Of a stretch of 64,000 nt of DNA, positions 34,290 through 45,019 are shown piece by piece (positions within the stretch are counted from its first letter, which is position 1; the number at the start of each line of letters is the position of its first letter). The stretch comes from Echiichthys vipera (lineage: Eukaryota > Chordata > Actinopteri > Perciformes > Trachinidae), in assembly GCA_963691815.1 (NCBI GenBank), contig OY829660.1, positions 28,398,172-28,462,171 of the forward strand, written 5' to 3'. Under the pieces are notes generated by a model, which did no database searches, was not told the origin of the DNA, and saw only the letters and a program-made list of their open reading frames with translations. The translations under genes were made by a program, and so were the position numbers.

Positions 34290-34800
34290 ATACAGAAAAA
34301 CTGATTGAAACCTGGCTGTCATGAAGATTATGTTAGCCTAAATGAATCCACTCCTTCCAGTCATATTAATACTCATATTCCTCGAAGCAGTGGTCGAGGA
34401 GGAGGCGTTGCAGCTATTTATGACTCAGACCTATTAATCAACCCTAAACCTAAACTATAATTCATTTGAAAGTCTTGTTCTTTGTCTTACACATTCAACC
34501 TGGAAAACCGTGCAGGCGATTATACTTGTTATAGTGTACTGTGATCCTGGTCCGTACTAGAGTTTCTGTCAAATTTAGTCATTAAATCTGAGAAAGTAAT
34601 CATTGAAGGAGATTTTAATATTCACGTGGACGTTGATAATAATTAGTATTAGTATTGCCTTAGTACTGCCTTTATCACTCTATTAAGTTCGATTGGTTTT
34701 AGTCAGAGTGTACATAAACCTACTCATTGTTTTAATCACACCCTCAACCTTGTTTTGGCGTATGGTGTGGAAATCAATGACTTATTAGTCTTTCAAGTCA
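34290..34800 (+). pseudogene. L2-like LINE endonuclease fragment
   Basis: Broken + strand frames read SSGRGGGVAAIYDSDLLINP, then IIEGDFNIHVDVDN (34598-34640) and QSVHKPTHCFNHTLNLVLAY. These are the GDFN and later motifs of an L2-type AP endonuclease. Several stops and frameshifts separate the pieces. No RT follows. Confidence 0.65.
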
Positions 34801-34881
34801 GACAAAATCAACTCGCTTGGCACCAATTTTTCTTCAAACCCAGGAACCTAAGAAAAGAACATTCAGGCAATCTGCTACAGT

Positions 34882-35108
34882 GTGTTAGAAACACATGAAA
34901 CCATGATTCCTTTTTGTTTCTGTCACTCTGAAGCCTATGTTTACTCTGCAGCCATATCTGTGTGTAAAGAGTATAAGTTGAGAAGGCATTTTAAGAAAAA
35001 CCATGCCAACGTCAACACCCCTTTCCCACTGACCTGTAAAAAATACTCTGCCTTCATGTTATGTAAATTTATGTCAGTCCAGTTTTTGATGAATAAACTA
35101 ATATTTGA
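34882..35108 (+). pseudogene. hAT-type zinc-finger-like fragment
   Basis: The frame contains SVCKEYKLRRHFKKNHANVN, which resembles the end of the N-terminal zinc finger in hAT-derived proteins (VxKEYNLRRHYETKH in ZBED/GTF2IRD2-like relatives, from memory). The expected Cys pair is disturbed (CFCHSEAYVY). Remnant with no splice context. Confidence 0.5.
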
Positions 35109-35125
35109 TATGTGCTTGAAAGCCT

Positions 35126-35245
35126 GGTAAAGTAACTAGTAACTGAAGTAATCAGATAAATGTAGTGCAGTAAAAAGTAGAATATTTCCACTGATTTGTA
35201 GAGGAGTAGAAGTACAAAGTAGCATGAAAATACTCAAGTAAAAAA
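35126..35245. repeat. Common teleost dispersed repeat
   Basis: AAAGTAACTAGTAACTGAAG...AATGTAGTGCAGTAAAAAGT...AGTAGAAGTACAAAGTAGCA is a phrase frequent in fish introns, recognised from memory. Class not assigned. Confidence 0.55.
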
Positions 35246-35944
35246 ACAATAGCCTCAAACTTGTACTTTAGTCCAATAATTGAGTGAAAACCTGTGGTTA
35301 ACAGGTTTGTTCATTTAATAAGGATTTCTTTTGACAAGGTTGTTGCTTTGAGTTGGCCTATCACTATTTGTTTTGATCAGCTGTTATATTGTTGCTCTTT
35401 GAGGCCTATTGCTACTATCTAAATTGATAAAATAAAGACAATATACAGTATGTCGCTATTGTGTTTTACAATAGACTATTATTGTGACGTTTATATTTTC
35501 CCACCCTTTTATTTTGGATTATTTTTGTCAACTGGCCTCAAATCCAGATTAATTGAATAGCCCTGCTCTAATATATATTCATACTTATCAGTTTTTCTCT
35601 CAAAATGCATCAGATTGATGCTTTTAGGGGGGAGGATATTGATAGCATTTTATGTTACGTATAGAACTTTTCAAAGTTGTAAACAAACATTCTAAATGTG
35701 TCCAAGTTTGATTCCTGTTGCAGTGAATGTGAACATCAGCTGACAGGAAGTTAGCAAGGACCAAGGCTGTTGCTTATTAATGGAATTCCATTGTAGGTCT
35801 ATACAGTTAACCTATTCAGAGGGAAATTCAGCTTCTCAGAAGAATTGCTGCTTATCAATTAATCGATCGATTGATAAGATGAAACAACTATTGATTAATT
35901 AATTACTCGATAATTTGCATCCCTAGTAAATACAACATGCCGTT

Positions 35945-36963
35945 CAATGATGATTTAATTTCTTATGGGAAAAAAGAGCTATCAAAATCAACCTAGCCCT
36001 GTGGTAAAAGGAATTCAAATGACAAAAGAACCCAGAACAACAGCTAAAGCACTGCAGGCCTCACTTGCCCCAGTTAGGTCAGTGTTCATGATACAACAAC
36101 AAGAAAGAGACAGGGTAAATTTGGCGTCCATCACTGCTGTCGAAAAAGAACACAGCGGCCTCTCTCACATTTGCCAAAAAACATCTTGATGATCCTCAAG
36201 TCTTTGGGGAAAATGTTCTGTGGACCAACGGGTCAAAAGTGGAACTTTTTGGACTGTGTGTCCTGTTACATCAGTAAAACTAACACAGCATTTCAGGAAA
36301 AGAACACCATAGAAACAGTCAAACTTGGTGGTGGTAGTGAGATGGTCTGGGTCTGTTTTGCTGCTTTAGGACCTGGACCACTTGCTGTAATTGATGGAAC
36401 CATGAATTCCACTCTCTAGCAGAAAATCCTGAAGGAGAATGTCTACCCATCCGTTTGTGACTTTAAGCTCAAGAACACACTTTGGATCTGAAGCACACCA
36501 GCAAGTCCACCTCTGAATGGCTCAAAAAACAAAATGAAGGTTCTGAAGTGGCTTAGTCAAAGTCCAGACTTAAATCTGATTGAGACTCTGAGACATGACC
36601 TTAAACCGGCCGTTCATGCTCCAAAACCCTCCAATGTGGCTGAATGAAAACAATTCTGACAAAAGTGTTGACCAAAATTCCTCCACAGTGATGTGAAAAA
36701 CTCATTGCCAGTTATCATAAACGCTTGCTTGCAGTTGCTGCTGCCAAGGGTGGCACAACCAAATATTAGGTTTAGGGGACAAATTATTTTTCACATATGG
36801 CCAGGTTGGTTTGATAGCTTTTTTCCCCTTAATAGATGAAATCATCATTCAAAAACTGCATGTTGTATTTACTTTTATCTTTGTCTGATATTAAAATGTG
36901 TTTGATGAGCTGAAACATGTCAAAAATCTGTAAGGAGGCAAATACTTTTTCAAGGCACTGTAC
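35945..36963 (+). pseudogene. Tc1/mariner transposase remnant
   Basis: In broken frames: RTTAKALQASLA (helix-turn-helix side), then KTNTAFQEKNTIETVKLGGG, SEMVWVCFAALGPGPLAVID, a TAG just after MNSTL, KILKENVYPSVCDFKLKN, SQSPDLNLIETLRHDLKPAV and KPSNVAE. These are Tc1-family catalytic-domain landmarks. The DNDPKHT block carrying the second catalytic Asp is destroyed. Right end repeat at 36935-36963. Long dead. Confidence 0.85.
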
Positions 36964-38398
36964 TGTACATTGAAAGCAGCAGAAAAGTATAAAGTGTAAA
37001 TTATACTTTAATATCTTTTTTTGTAGCAAGTAATATCACAGCATTCAACAACTTTACTGTAAGTCACATATGTTCCCATTATCATGCAGTGATACTTTCT
37101 GTTGTCCTGCAATGGTGACTGCTGCACCTCATGATACTGAAGTATTCTTATTTATTCCAAATAAATACATAAGATCGAATTAAGTCCTTCCAGAGTGTCA
37201 GGTAAAGTATTGTCAAGCTTTGAGTAGGAAATACAAAATCATAAAACCAGCTACATACTATGTGTATTAGAGAGTAGCATAATACAAAATTATTGATATG
37301 GCATTGTCACAAGTTACTGAAATCATCAAATTGATTTTTTTCAAAAGTGGAACTAATATATATTCCTTTTATTCACATCAGTAGTAGAAGGGACCACGCC
37401 TAATTTGAAACCGCCTTATATCAGAGACTTGTCTTTATTTCTAATTTCCCCTATTTTATAAGTGTCATGTTTCTTCAAGTCATCTCCCTAAATTTCTGAT
37501 CTGTTTCCTCTTTTAGGTTGCTGTTGATGCCGTTTCCTTCCAACTAAACACTTCCATGTCCACCTGTCTTGCTTTGATAAAATAAAATGTACTGTATATT
37601 CTGCAGCCTTAATTCATTCAGTACAACAACCAGATCATTTCAGATTCACCACTCTGTTGCTGTTGCTCTGTTCTTCCCTTTTTAAAGCTGGGCATACAGT
37701 ACAATTTGACCCTGTTTCTGACCCAATATTTGAGCCGCACAACTCATTTTAGAGCTGGGTCAAATTTCGACTTCACCGGTCATTGTGTACCTCACAGCCC
37801 ATACAAACTGCTCCCGAACACCCATCGGACGTTTAGATGAATTTGTGAAGGCCCTTGTCAGGCTCTCACACAGTTGAAGCAGAGCTACGACTCAATTCTC
37901 CATAGTCGGAGCCTTTTCTTTCATCAGTGCAACTGTGCAAAGTGGCAAACGGAGTGTCTGAAAGCGTCATGGTGACACGCCTGTGAGGGACAGGAAGTTA
38001 AATAAAGCTGCTAAAAGCTGACACTGGTGTTTCCCCTCTGTTAGATATATATACAGTGCAGCAATGTATCATGTTACATGATGCTGTGGTGATGATTACT
38101 GTGAACCTTTGGTCAGTTTATTCATAGTGATCTAAAAAAGACAGCAAAGTCAATGGCCCCCTACATCTTTGTGTGCGCTTACTTAAACAGAAAAAAGAGA
38201 CGAACATACTTGCCAGGCCAACTGCCAAACATAGCTTCAGGTATAAAGGGGCTGGTCTCTATTGGACAGGTACATCTTTGCTATATTGGAGATGGGCTCA
38301 GATAATTACCTTTTTAAAGAGACTACTTAAATGGCTATTAAGATTTCCTATCCTAACCTTTTAATAAGTATTATACCTTCCCTTTTTGATTGTCACAG
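36964..38398. other. larp4b: End of intron 3, no firm feature
   Basis: Plain intron. AAAGCTGGGCATACAGTACA at about 37685 resembles one end of a fish short inverted-repeat element, without a partner end. Confidence 0.4.
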
Positions 38399-38554
38399 GC
38401 AATGAAGCCAGTGAAGACAAGGCTTTCAAGGAGCCAGATGAGCCTCCACCGGAGCCAGTAATGCTGGCCGAGCCAGAACCTGTGGCCTCCATCAACCTGG
38501 AGTCCGACCCAGCCTACACAGAATACCCCGAGCCTGGTCAACCAGGGCGCACAG
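38399..38554 (+). CDS. larp4b: larp4b coding exon 3, acidic Pro-rich linker
   Basis: Flanked by the acceptor GATTGTCACAG (AG at 38397-38398) and a GTGGGC donor at 38555. Two bases complete the split Gly codon from the previous exon, 51 codons follow, and one base carries over; 156 nt. The product is rich in Glu and Pro (EPDEPPPEPVMLAEPEPV), fitting the disordered linker between PAM2w and the La motif. There is no catalytic or folded-domain signature. The frame stays open past the donor for about 45 codons but loses this composition at once. Confidence 0.85.
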
Positions 38555-38821
38555 GTGGGCTGGTTATTGATTGGTTGTTTGTCAGCAGGCTGTGGGTTGG
38601 TTTACACATCAGTGGGGGTTATCCATGTGTCTACAGTTCCCAACCATACACTATGTGTAACACTCTCAATCAGTCGCAAACAACTGGACAATAATTATTA
38701 TATGACCTGATGTAGTACTTGATTTGAATCAATACCTAGGGGCTCCTGACACCTGTCACATGTTTAAAACCAATGGTATAGGTTTTCACTTAAACAATCT
38801 TATTTTTCTGTGTAAATGTGG

Positions 38822-39152
38822 TAGAGCTGCAAATATTATTTTATTAATCCATTAGATGTCAGCGATTAAATTAACTATTTTGATAATCGATGAATCGGTT
38901 TGAGTAATTTGCTGTCTTTTTTTTTTTAAGCCAAAATTCTGTGACTTCAGCTTCTTAAATGTGAATATATTCTGGTTTCTTTCCTCCTCTAGATAGTAAA
39001 CTGAATATCTTTGAGTTGTAGACAAAACAAGACATTTGAGGTTGTCATCTTGGGCTTTTGGAAACACTGAATCACATTTTCTGACATTTTATAGACCGGA
39101 CAACTTATAGATAACAAATAAGAATGAAAATAATCTGTAGTTGCAGCCCTTA
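38822..39152. mobile_element. hAT-like short element (TAGRGCTGCAA ends), copy 1
   Basis: TAGAGCTGCAAATATTATTT at the left and GTAGTTGCAGCCCTTA at the right are inverted. The interior GATAATCGATGAATCGGTTT and AGTAAACTGAATATCTTTGA recurs at 57158-57465. A widespread fish element without coding capacity. Confidence 0.7.
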
Positions 39153-39696
39153 TATGTTAACCCAAATGGATTGATTTGCATTTGCTCAGGAGATCTTTTG
39201 GGAAGAGGCGGAAATACTGGTTGCTGATTAGATAAATCATCTGTCTATCACCACATAGAACACCTATGTTGGTGATTAGCAGCAAAAAGAAAGAAATAAC
39301 ACTTCCATGTAAAGTGCACTGCAAACAGATATTTTAAAATGTATTAAAAAATATAGCAGATGCCCGAAACCCAACAAAAAATGGCTTCATTAACTTGTGC
39401 TTAAGCTGTGTATATTAATAAAATAGAAATGACTGGATCTGCCTCATTCATCAGCTTTCCGATCCAGCTAGTTAGTCAATATCTGAACCGATATCCGACC
39501 CGGGTATCGGATCAGAGCATCTCTAACATGCATACAGTGAGCTGGCAGTAACCACACGTTACTGACGGAATCTGTGTAGCCCTGCCTACAGACACTGTGC
39601 ATCTGTTCCCCATTTGTTTTGATTGATTGATTGACTTCATTATGTAATCCCCAGGGGGAAATTCAATTGCCACCACAACACACAACAACATGCATT
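39153..39696. other. larp4b: Intron 4, hAT end fragment
   Basis: CCGATATCCGACCCGGGTATCGG near 39490-39512, followed by ATCAGAGCATCTCTAAC, resembles the right end of hAT elements like the one at 57568-58668. Otherwise unremarkable. Confidence 0.4.
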
Positions 39697-39792
39697 AGAA
39701 TCAGAAATACTTTAATAATCCCAGGGGGAAATTATTTTTGTTAAACTCCAGATATACAAACAACAAATATTATACAGACTAAACATATATTA
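39697..39792 (-). mobile_element. Rex1-like LINE 3' UTR, distal piece
   Basis: GAATCAGAAATACTTTAATA...ACAAACAACAAATATTATAC is the 3' end of the family at 20203-20612. It is cut off at 39792 by the LINE inserted at 39793 and resumes at 46415-46424 after that LINE. Confidence 0.7.
39783..39792. repeat. Target-site duplication of middle LINE, left copy
   Basis: ACATATATTA, identical to 46415-46424. It sits beside the (TCATC)n tail of the inserted LINE. Confidence 0.8.
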
Positions 39793-39794
39793 TC

Positions 39795-40859
39795 TCATCT
39801 CATCTCATCTTCAACCGCTTTTCCGGGGTCGGGTTGCGGGGGCAGCAGCTTTAGCAGGGGACTCCAAACTTCCCATTCCCGGGCCACATTAACCAGCTCT
39901 AACTGGGGGATCCCGAGGCGTTCCCAGGCCAGTGTGGAGCTAAAATCTCTCCACCTAGTCCTGGGTCTTCCCGGAGGCCTCCTTCCACCTGGACGTGCCT
40001 GGAACACCTCCCTAGGAAGGCACCCAGGGAGCATCCTTACTAGATGCCCGAACCACCTTAACTGGCTCCTTTCAACGCAAAGGAGCAGCAGCTCTACTCC
40101 GAGTTCCTCACGGATGGCTGAACTTCTCGCCGTTTCACACTCTGCTGCGAACCTATCAAGTGAGTGCTGAAGGTCACTGACCGATGATGCCATCAGGACC
40201 ACATCATCTGCAAAAAGCATAGACGAGATCCTCAGCCCACCGAACTGCAACCCCTCCCCACCACGACTACGCCTCGATATCATGTCCATGAAAATCACAA
40301 ACAGGATTGGTGACAAAGCGCACCCCTGGTGGAGGCCAACCCCCAACGGGAACGAATCCGACTTACTGCCGTGAATCCGGACACAGCTCTCGCTTTGGGT
40401 GTACAGAGATTGGATGGCCCACAGAAGTGACCCCCTCACCCCATACTCCTGTAGCACCTCCTACAGTATTTCCCGAGGGACCCGGTCATATGCCTTCTCC
40501 AGATCCACAAAGCACATGTAGACTGAATGGGCATACTCCCAGGCCCCCTCCAGGATCCTTGCGAGAGTGAAGAGCTGGTCCGTTGTTCCACTTCCAGGAC
40601 GGAATCCGCATTGTTCCTCTTCAATCTGAGGTTTGACTATAGGACGAACCCTCCTTTCCAGCATCTTGGAGTAGACTCTACCACGGAGGCTGAGTAGTGT
40701 GATACCCCTGTAATTGGCACACACCCTCTGGTCCCCCTTTTTAAACAGAGGAACTACCACCCAGGTCTGCCACTCCCTTGGCACTGTCCCAGACTTCCAC
40801 GCAATGTTGAAGAGACGTGTCAACCAAGATAGCCCCTCCAAACCCAAAGCTTTCAGCAT
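39795..40859 (-). pseudogene. Middle LINE ORF: reverse transcriptase and C-terminus
   Basis: From 40859 down: WQTWVVVPLFKKGDQRVCAN, YRGITLLS, CGFRPGSGTTDQLFTLARIL, FVDLEKAYDRVPREIL, then a TAG at 40458-40460 where the family has Trp. The frame reopens with QEYGVRGSLLWAIQSLYTQS, HQGCALSPILF and MLFADDVVLMASS (catalytic FADD). After AAECETA it jumps to IREELGVELLLLCVERSQLR; family copies as I know them have well over 100 residues there, so an in-frame internal deletion removed the RT thumb. The C-terminus RWRDFSS...LGIPQLEL is typical. Confidence 0.85.
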
Positions 40860-41166
40860 TTCTGGACGAATCTAATAATGATAATTCATTTAATTTGTAT
40901 AGCGCTTTTCAAAGACCCAAAGTCGCTTACAGAGCAGGACAGGTAGTACATAGACACACATGTAACAGGTAGCAAACAACAGAAGACAAGGATGACAGGG
41001 AAACAAAGCAAAGGGGGCATGGGGTAATGCTGATACAGACAAACAGACAGAAACAGGTACAACAATAGAGGTGGGGGGATGGATTGGAGAGCAGTGGGGG
41101 GGGGGCTGAATGGGTGAGGAGAGCGGAAGGAGGGGGGGTCGGGGGAGAGGACAGGAGTGAATGTAG

Positions 41167-44108
41167 TTATGGGTAGGGGAGGTTGTAGGCTTGTGAGAAA
41201 AGGAAGGTTTTTAGACGGGATTTAAATGTTGTGAGTGATGGAGAGTCGCGGAAGGGCTGGGGGAGAGAGTTCCAGAGTCGGGGTGCAGTTCTCGAGAAGG
41301 CTCTGTGTCCGAAGGTTATGAGTTTGGAAGGTGGCATGGTCAGAGTTAGGGAGGAGGAGGATCGGAGGGCTGGGGAGGGGCGGTGGGGGATAAGGAGGTC
41401 AGACAGGTAGGGTGGTGCCAGATGGTGGAGAGCTTTGAAGGTTAGGAGGAGTATTTTGAAGTCGATGCGTTGTTTGATCTGGAGCCAGTGGAGGGTGTAG
41501 AGAATGGGGGTGATGTGTTCACGGGAGCGGGTGTGAGTGAGGAGGCGAGCAGCAGAGTTCTGGACCATTTGGAGTCTATGGAGGGAATGGGAGGTGATGC
41601 CAGTGAGGAGGGAGTTGCAGTAGTCAAGACGTGAGGAGATGAAGGCGTGGATGAGGGATTCAGCGGCAGGAGGGGAGAGGCAGTGTCTGATTTTGGCGAT
41701 GCGGCGGAGGTGGAAGTAGGAGGTCTTGACAATGGAGCGGACGTGGGGATCAAAGGAGAGCGTGGGTTCCAGGATAACACCGAGGTTGCGTGCAAGGGGG
41801 GAGGGAGAAATGATTGAGCTGTCAATGGTAAGTGAGATGGGTCCGGTTTTGTTTAAAGTGGATTTGGTGCCAATGAGGAGGAGTTCTGTTTTGTCACTGT
41901 TGAGTTTGAGGAAGTTCTGGAACAGCCATGTTTTTATTGCAGAATTGCAGGTTTTAATGTGGTTGAGTGGAAGATTTTGGGTGGGTTTGGTGCGGATGTA
42001 GATCTGGGTGTCGTCAGCATAGCAGTGGAATTCGAGGTTGAGTGAGTGGATGAGGTGTCCAAGGGGGAATAGGTAGCAGATAAAGAGAAGGGGGCCAAGG
42101 ACTGAGCCCTGAGGGACCCCCTGCGAAACAGGAGAGAGGGTGGATGTGTGGCCGGAGAGGGAGACGAACTGTTGCCTGTAGGTGAGGTAGGAGGTGAGCC
42201 AGTCGAGGGCAGTGCCCTCAACACCCTGCTGGCGCAGCCTTTCAAAGAGAATGGAATGATTTATAGTATCAAAGGCTGCGCTGAGGTCGAGTAGTAGCAG
42301 GATGTTGAGGGCACCGGAGTCTGCAGAGGTGAGGAGGTCATTGACAACTTTGACAAGGGCAGTTTTGGTGCTGTGAAGTGGGCGGAAACCGGATTGGAGG
42401 GGTTCATAGAGGTTGTTTGACTGGAGGTGGGTGTGAAGTTGGGCGGCGACAATGCGTTCCAGAGTTTTGGAGAGGAACGGCAGGTTGGAGATAGGACGGT
42501 AGTTGGAGAGGTTAGCTGGATCAAGGGTGGGCTTTTTGAGGATGGGGGTGTTGGAGGCAAGTTTGTAGGTGGAGGGAACAAGACCAAGGGACAGAGGGTG
42601 GTGAGGTGGGGGATGAGGACGGGGAGGCAGGCCTTGGTTAGAGCTGTTGGTAGGGGGTCGAGGGAGCAGGTGGTTGTTTTGGACGCAGTGATGATGTCCC
42701 AAATGTAGGAGGGGTCAATGGGGGAGAAGGCAGTGAGAGAAGGGGAGGGGGGGCGGATGGTCAGGGAGGGGGGAGGGGACTGGGATGGTGTTGGTGGAGG
42801 AGTTGCCAACAGTGGCAGTCAGGGAGCTGTTGATTTGGGAGTTTTTATTGTTAAAGGCGAGGAGGAAAGAGTTGCAGATGTCGGGTGAGGAGGGAGGGTT
42901 ACGGTCTGGCGGCCGGAGCAGTTTGTTGACGGTGGAGAACAGGATGCGGGGGTTCCTGTTGGTACTGTTGATTAGGGTGGAGAAGTGGGCGAATTTGGCA
43001 GCTTGGAGAGCATCACGGTAGGAGGAGATGTGGTGTTTGTAGGCTTCAGCGTGAACGGTGAGGTGGGTTCGTTTGAGGAGTCGTTCGATTTGTCGGCCGG
43101 TCTGTTTCATGGTGAGGCGTTCGGGGGTATACCAGGGGGCAGAGTTGGTGAATGAGACAGAGGACGTTTTCCAGGGGGCAAGGGAGTCAAGTGAGTCAGA
43201 AAGGATGGAGTTGAGCATGGTGGCGTAGTCATCAGGGGAAGAGGGGGCAGAGTCGGGGGGGAAGGCAGAGGATATGAGCTGGGAGAGGGAGAGTGGATTG
43301 ACTGATTTGATGTTACGGTAGGAGATGGCACGCTTTTTGGGATTGTGGGGGGAGGGTAGAGGGGCGGAGAAGATGACGCATAGGTGATCAGAGAGGGGAA
43401 AGGGGAGGGGATGTGGGTTAGAGACGGGTAGGGAGGCAGAGCAGACGATGTCGAGGATATGGCCTTTGGTATGGGTGGGGAAGTCAATATGTTGGGTTAG
43501 GTGGAAACAGTCAAGAAGAGAGAGGAAGTCAGATGTCAGTGGGGCGTTGGGCTGATCGATGTGGATGTTCAGCACACCGGTAAGTAGGATGCGGGGAGAG
43601 AGGGAGGACGCAATAGTGAGGAGGTCGGACAGATCAGAGAGAAAAGATGGGTGTGATTTCGGGGGACGGTAGATTAGAACAGCAGTGATAGAGTTGGGAA
43701 GGGAGAAGGGGAGGTGCTGGTTCGGGGGGGGGGGCCTCGGTGGATGAAGCGGCGATTGCGATGGATCCCAGCTTTGCTGGCTGCGGTGGCAGCAGCAGCA
43801 GGAAGGCGATGGTTGTTGTTGAGGCGGTGGAGGTCGGCAGCAGTGTAGGTGAGAGGGGGAGGAGTTGGTGGAGTGGAGGAGAGGGTCGAGAGAGTGTGAA
43901 GTAGCAGAAGTGAAGATCCAAGGTGTAGATGGGTCAGTATTGGTGAAAGGAGGCGAGGTGGGATGTTGGCAGTGGCTAGCATCTGGGTAGCTAGAAGCTG
44001 GTAGGCAGTGAGTTGTGTGGGCGCAGCAGTGAACCAGGGGTTGAAGTCGGTAGAATGGGTGGTGTTGGTTGCCCCGGACCGTTCCCGCGCGGTAGGCAGA
44101 GCCCACAT
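41167..44108 (-). pseudogene. L2 endonuclease-reverse transcriptase ORF, frameshifted
   Basis: Endonuclease part (43700-43000): DFPTHTKGHILDIV and SDHLCVIF are recognisable, but the catalytic GDFN is GVLN, losing the Asp. The linker NPRILFSTVNKLLRPP is L2-specific. RT (42600-41800): LSNYRPISNLPFLSKTLERI, SGFRPLHSTKTALVKVVNDL, LLDLSAAFDTINHSIL, SQGVPQGSVLGPLLF and CYADDTQIYI (catalytic YADD). The C-terminus is ALHHLAPPYLSDLL...AFSRTAPRLWNSLP. The best reading changes frame near 42800 and back near 42600, and again near the N-terminus, so at least three shifts are needed. Not functional. Confidence 0.88.
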
Positions 44109-44959
44109 TGCCGTGTCAGCAGTCAGCCAGGCGAGTTGATAGGGAATGGGGATTCCCCCCAGGTACGCCTGCTTGGTGGCGGGACAGCTGGGCTGTTGTT
44201 ATTAGCGAGGCACACAGCTAGACTACCGCTGACGAGCAGGAAGGGAGTGGGGGCTCCCCCCCCTGAACGCCGGCTAGATAGCTACACAGCTTAGCTAATG
44301 TTTTTAGCAGGGCACTCAGCTAGGCTGCGTCTGACGAACTGGCAGGGAGTGTGGCTAATGTTATTAGCAGCACACGTAGCGGGACGGTCACATGTTGCCA
44401 CAATCCCCACCACAAACACACAACTTACTCACCCAGATCCAGAGCAGGCGGTCCACACAAACGGAGAGACACAGGTAGATCAAGTGAAGGTGACACAGAT
44501 AGATCCAGTGGTGGAGGAGGTTTAGCCGGCTGACAGTTAGCTAGCTGGCTAACACAGCTGATAGTCCGGGAGCGTAGGAGCGGGTGAAGGAAACGAGCGG
44601 AGCCCAGGTCCAGGGTGGGCGAGCGAGCCGCACACTCGGAGACACGGGAACATCCAGTGGAGGAGAAGCGGATAAGTCCAGTGGTGGAGGACGTTCAGCC
44701 GGCTGACAGTTAGCTAGCTGGCTAACACAGCTGAAAGTCCGGGAGTGGGGGGAAGCAAGCGGAACTGCGGGGAAGCGAGATAAGGTGAGAGACGCGGACA
44801 GTTGGACAGCTATTGACACTGAGACGAGGGGATAAAACAAAACAAAGAAAGAAGAGACAGACACGAAAAACGTTGGACGGAGACAGGGACAGAAGCGGCA
44901 GTCAACAAACCAGACGCCAGCAGTGCTCTAACCCGGACGACAAGGACAGTACTGACAGT
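44109..44959 (-). repeat. L2 5' UTR with tandem subrepeats
   Basis: GCCGGCTGACAGTTAGCTAG and CTGGCTAACACAGCTGAWAG occur at about 44524-44575 and again at about 44698-44746, each preceded by GAGACACRGG and CCAGTGGTGGAGGA. This makes a unit of about 174 bp in two copies. Looser relatives occur at 44160-44400. Tandem 5' UTR units may act as promoter monomers. Confidence 0.65.
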
Positions 44960-44999
44960 AAAGCCTCAGGGATTGAATCTCATCAATCCCTGAGGCTTT
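44960..44999. repeat. 15-bp perfect inverted repeat at L2 5' junction
   Basis: AAAGCCTCAGGGATT (44960-44974), a 10-nt spacer GAATCTCATC, and AATCCCTGAGGCTTT (44985-44999). The right arm is native middle-LINE sequence; the left arm is an inverted copy of it placed between the L2 5' end and the target. Confidence 0.85.
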
Positions 45000-45019
45000 G
45001 CCACTGTGGAGTTTTTTGA

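Larger units (their letters stand above)
34110..35927. mobile_element. hAT-like remnant with ATCGATTAAT ends, composite
   Basis: The left side (about 34125-34165) has ATCGATTATCGATTAATTAT. The right side (35850-35927) has ATTACTCGATAATTTGCATC followed by CCTA, i.e. TAGGGATGCAAATTATCGAG inverted, a typical hAT terminus. Between the ends lie a LINE fragment and a zinc-finger-like frame, so the interval is a composite. Confidence 0.5.
40874..44959 (-). mobile_element. L2-clade LINE, about 4.1 kb, nested in middle LINE
   Basis: Sense is the - strand: 5' UTR (44109-44959), a decayed endonuclease-RT ORF (41167-44108), and a 3' UTR ending in AAGCGCTATACAAATTAAAT plus a short ATTATT tail. It interrupts the middle LINE between GGACGAATC and TCATCAATCC, with GAATCT at both junctions (40868-40873 and 44975-44980) as a likely short target duplication. 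The 5' junction carries a 15-bp inverted copy of the neighbouring target. A second, 5'-truncated copy lies at 56443-57087. Confidence 0.88.

Noticed and set aside
41726..42001. Open frames on the + strand opposite the L2 and L1 ORFs
   Set aside because: They are low-complexity shadows of LINE coding sequence on the other strand with no family similarity.
42702..42717. Simple single stop between the two large L2 frames
   Set aside because: The two frames are in the same register, but the correct L2 reading between them (about 42600-42800) is in a different frame, so two shifts are needed.
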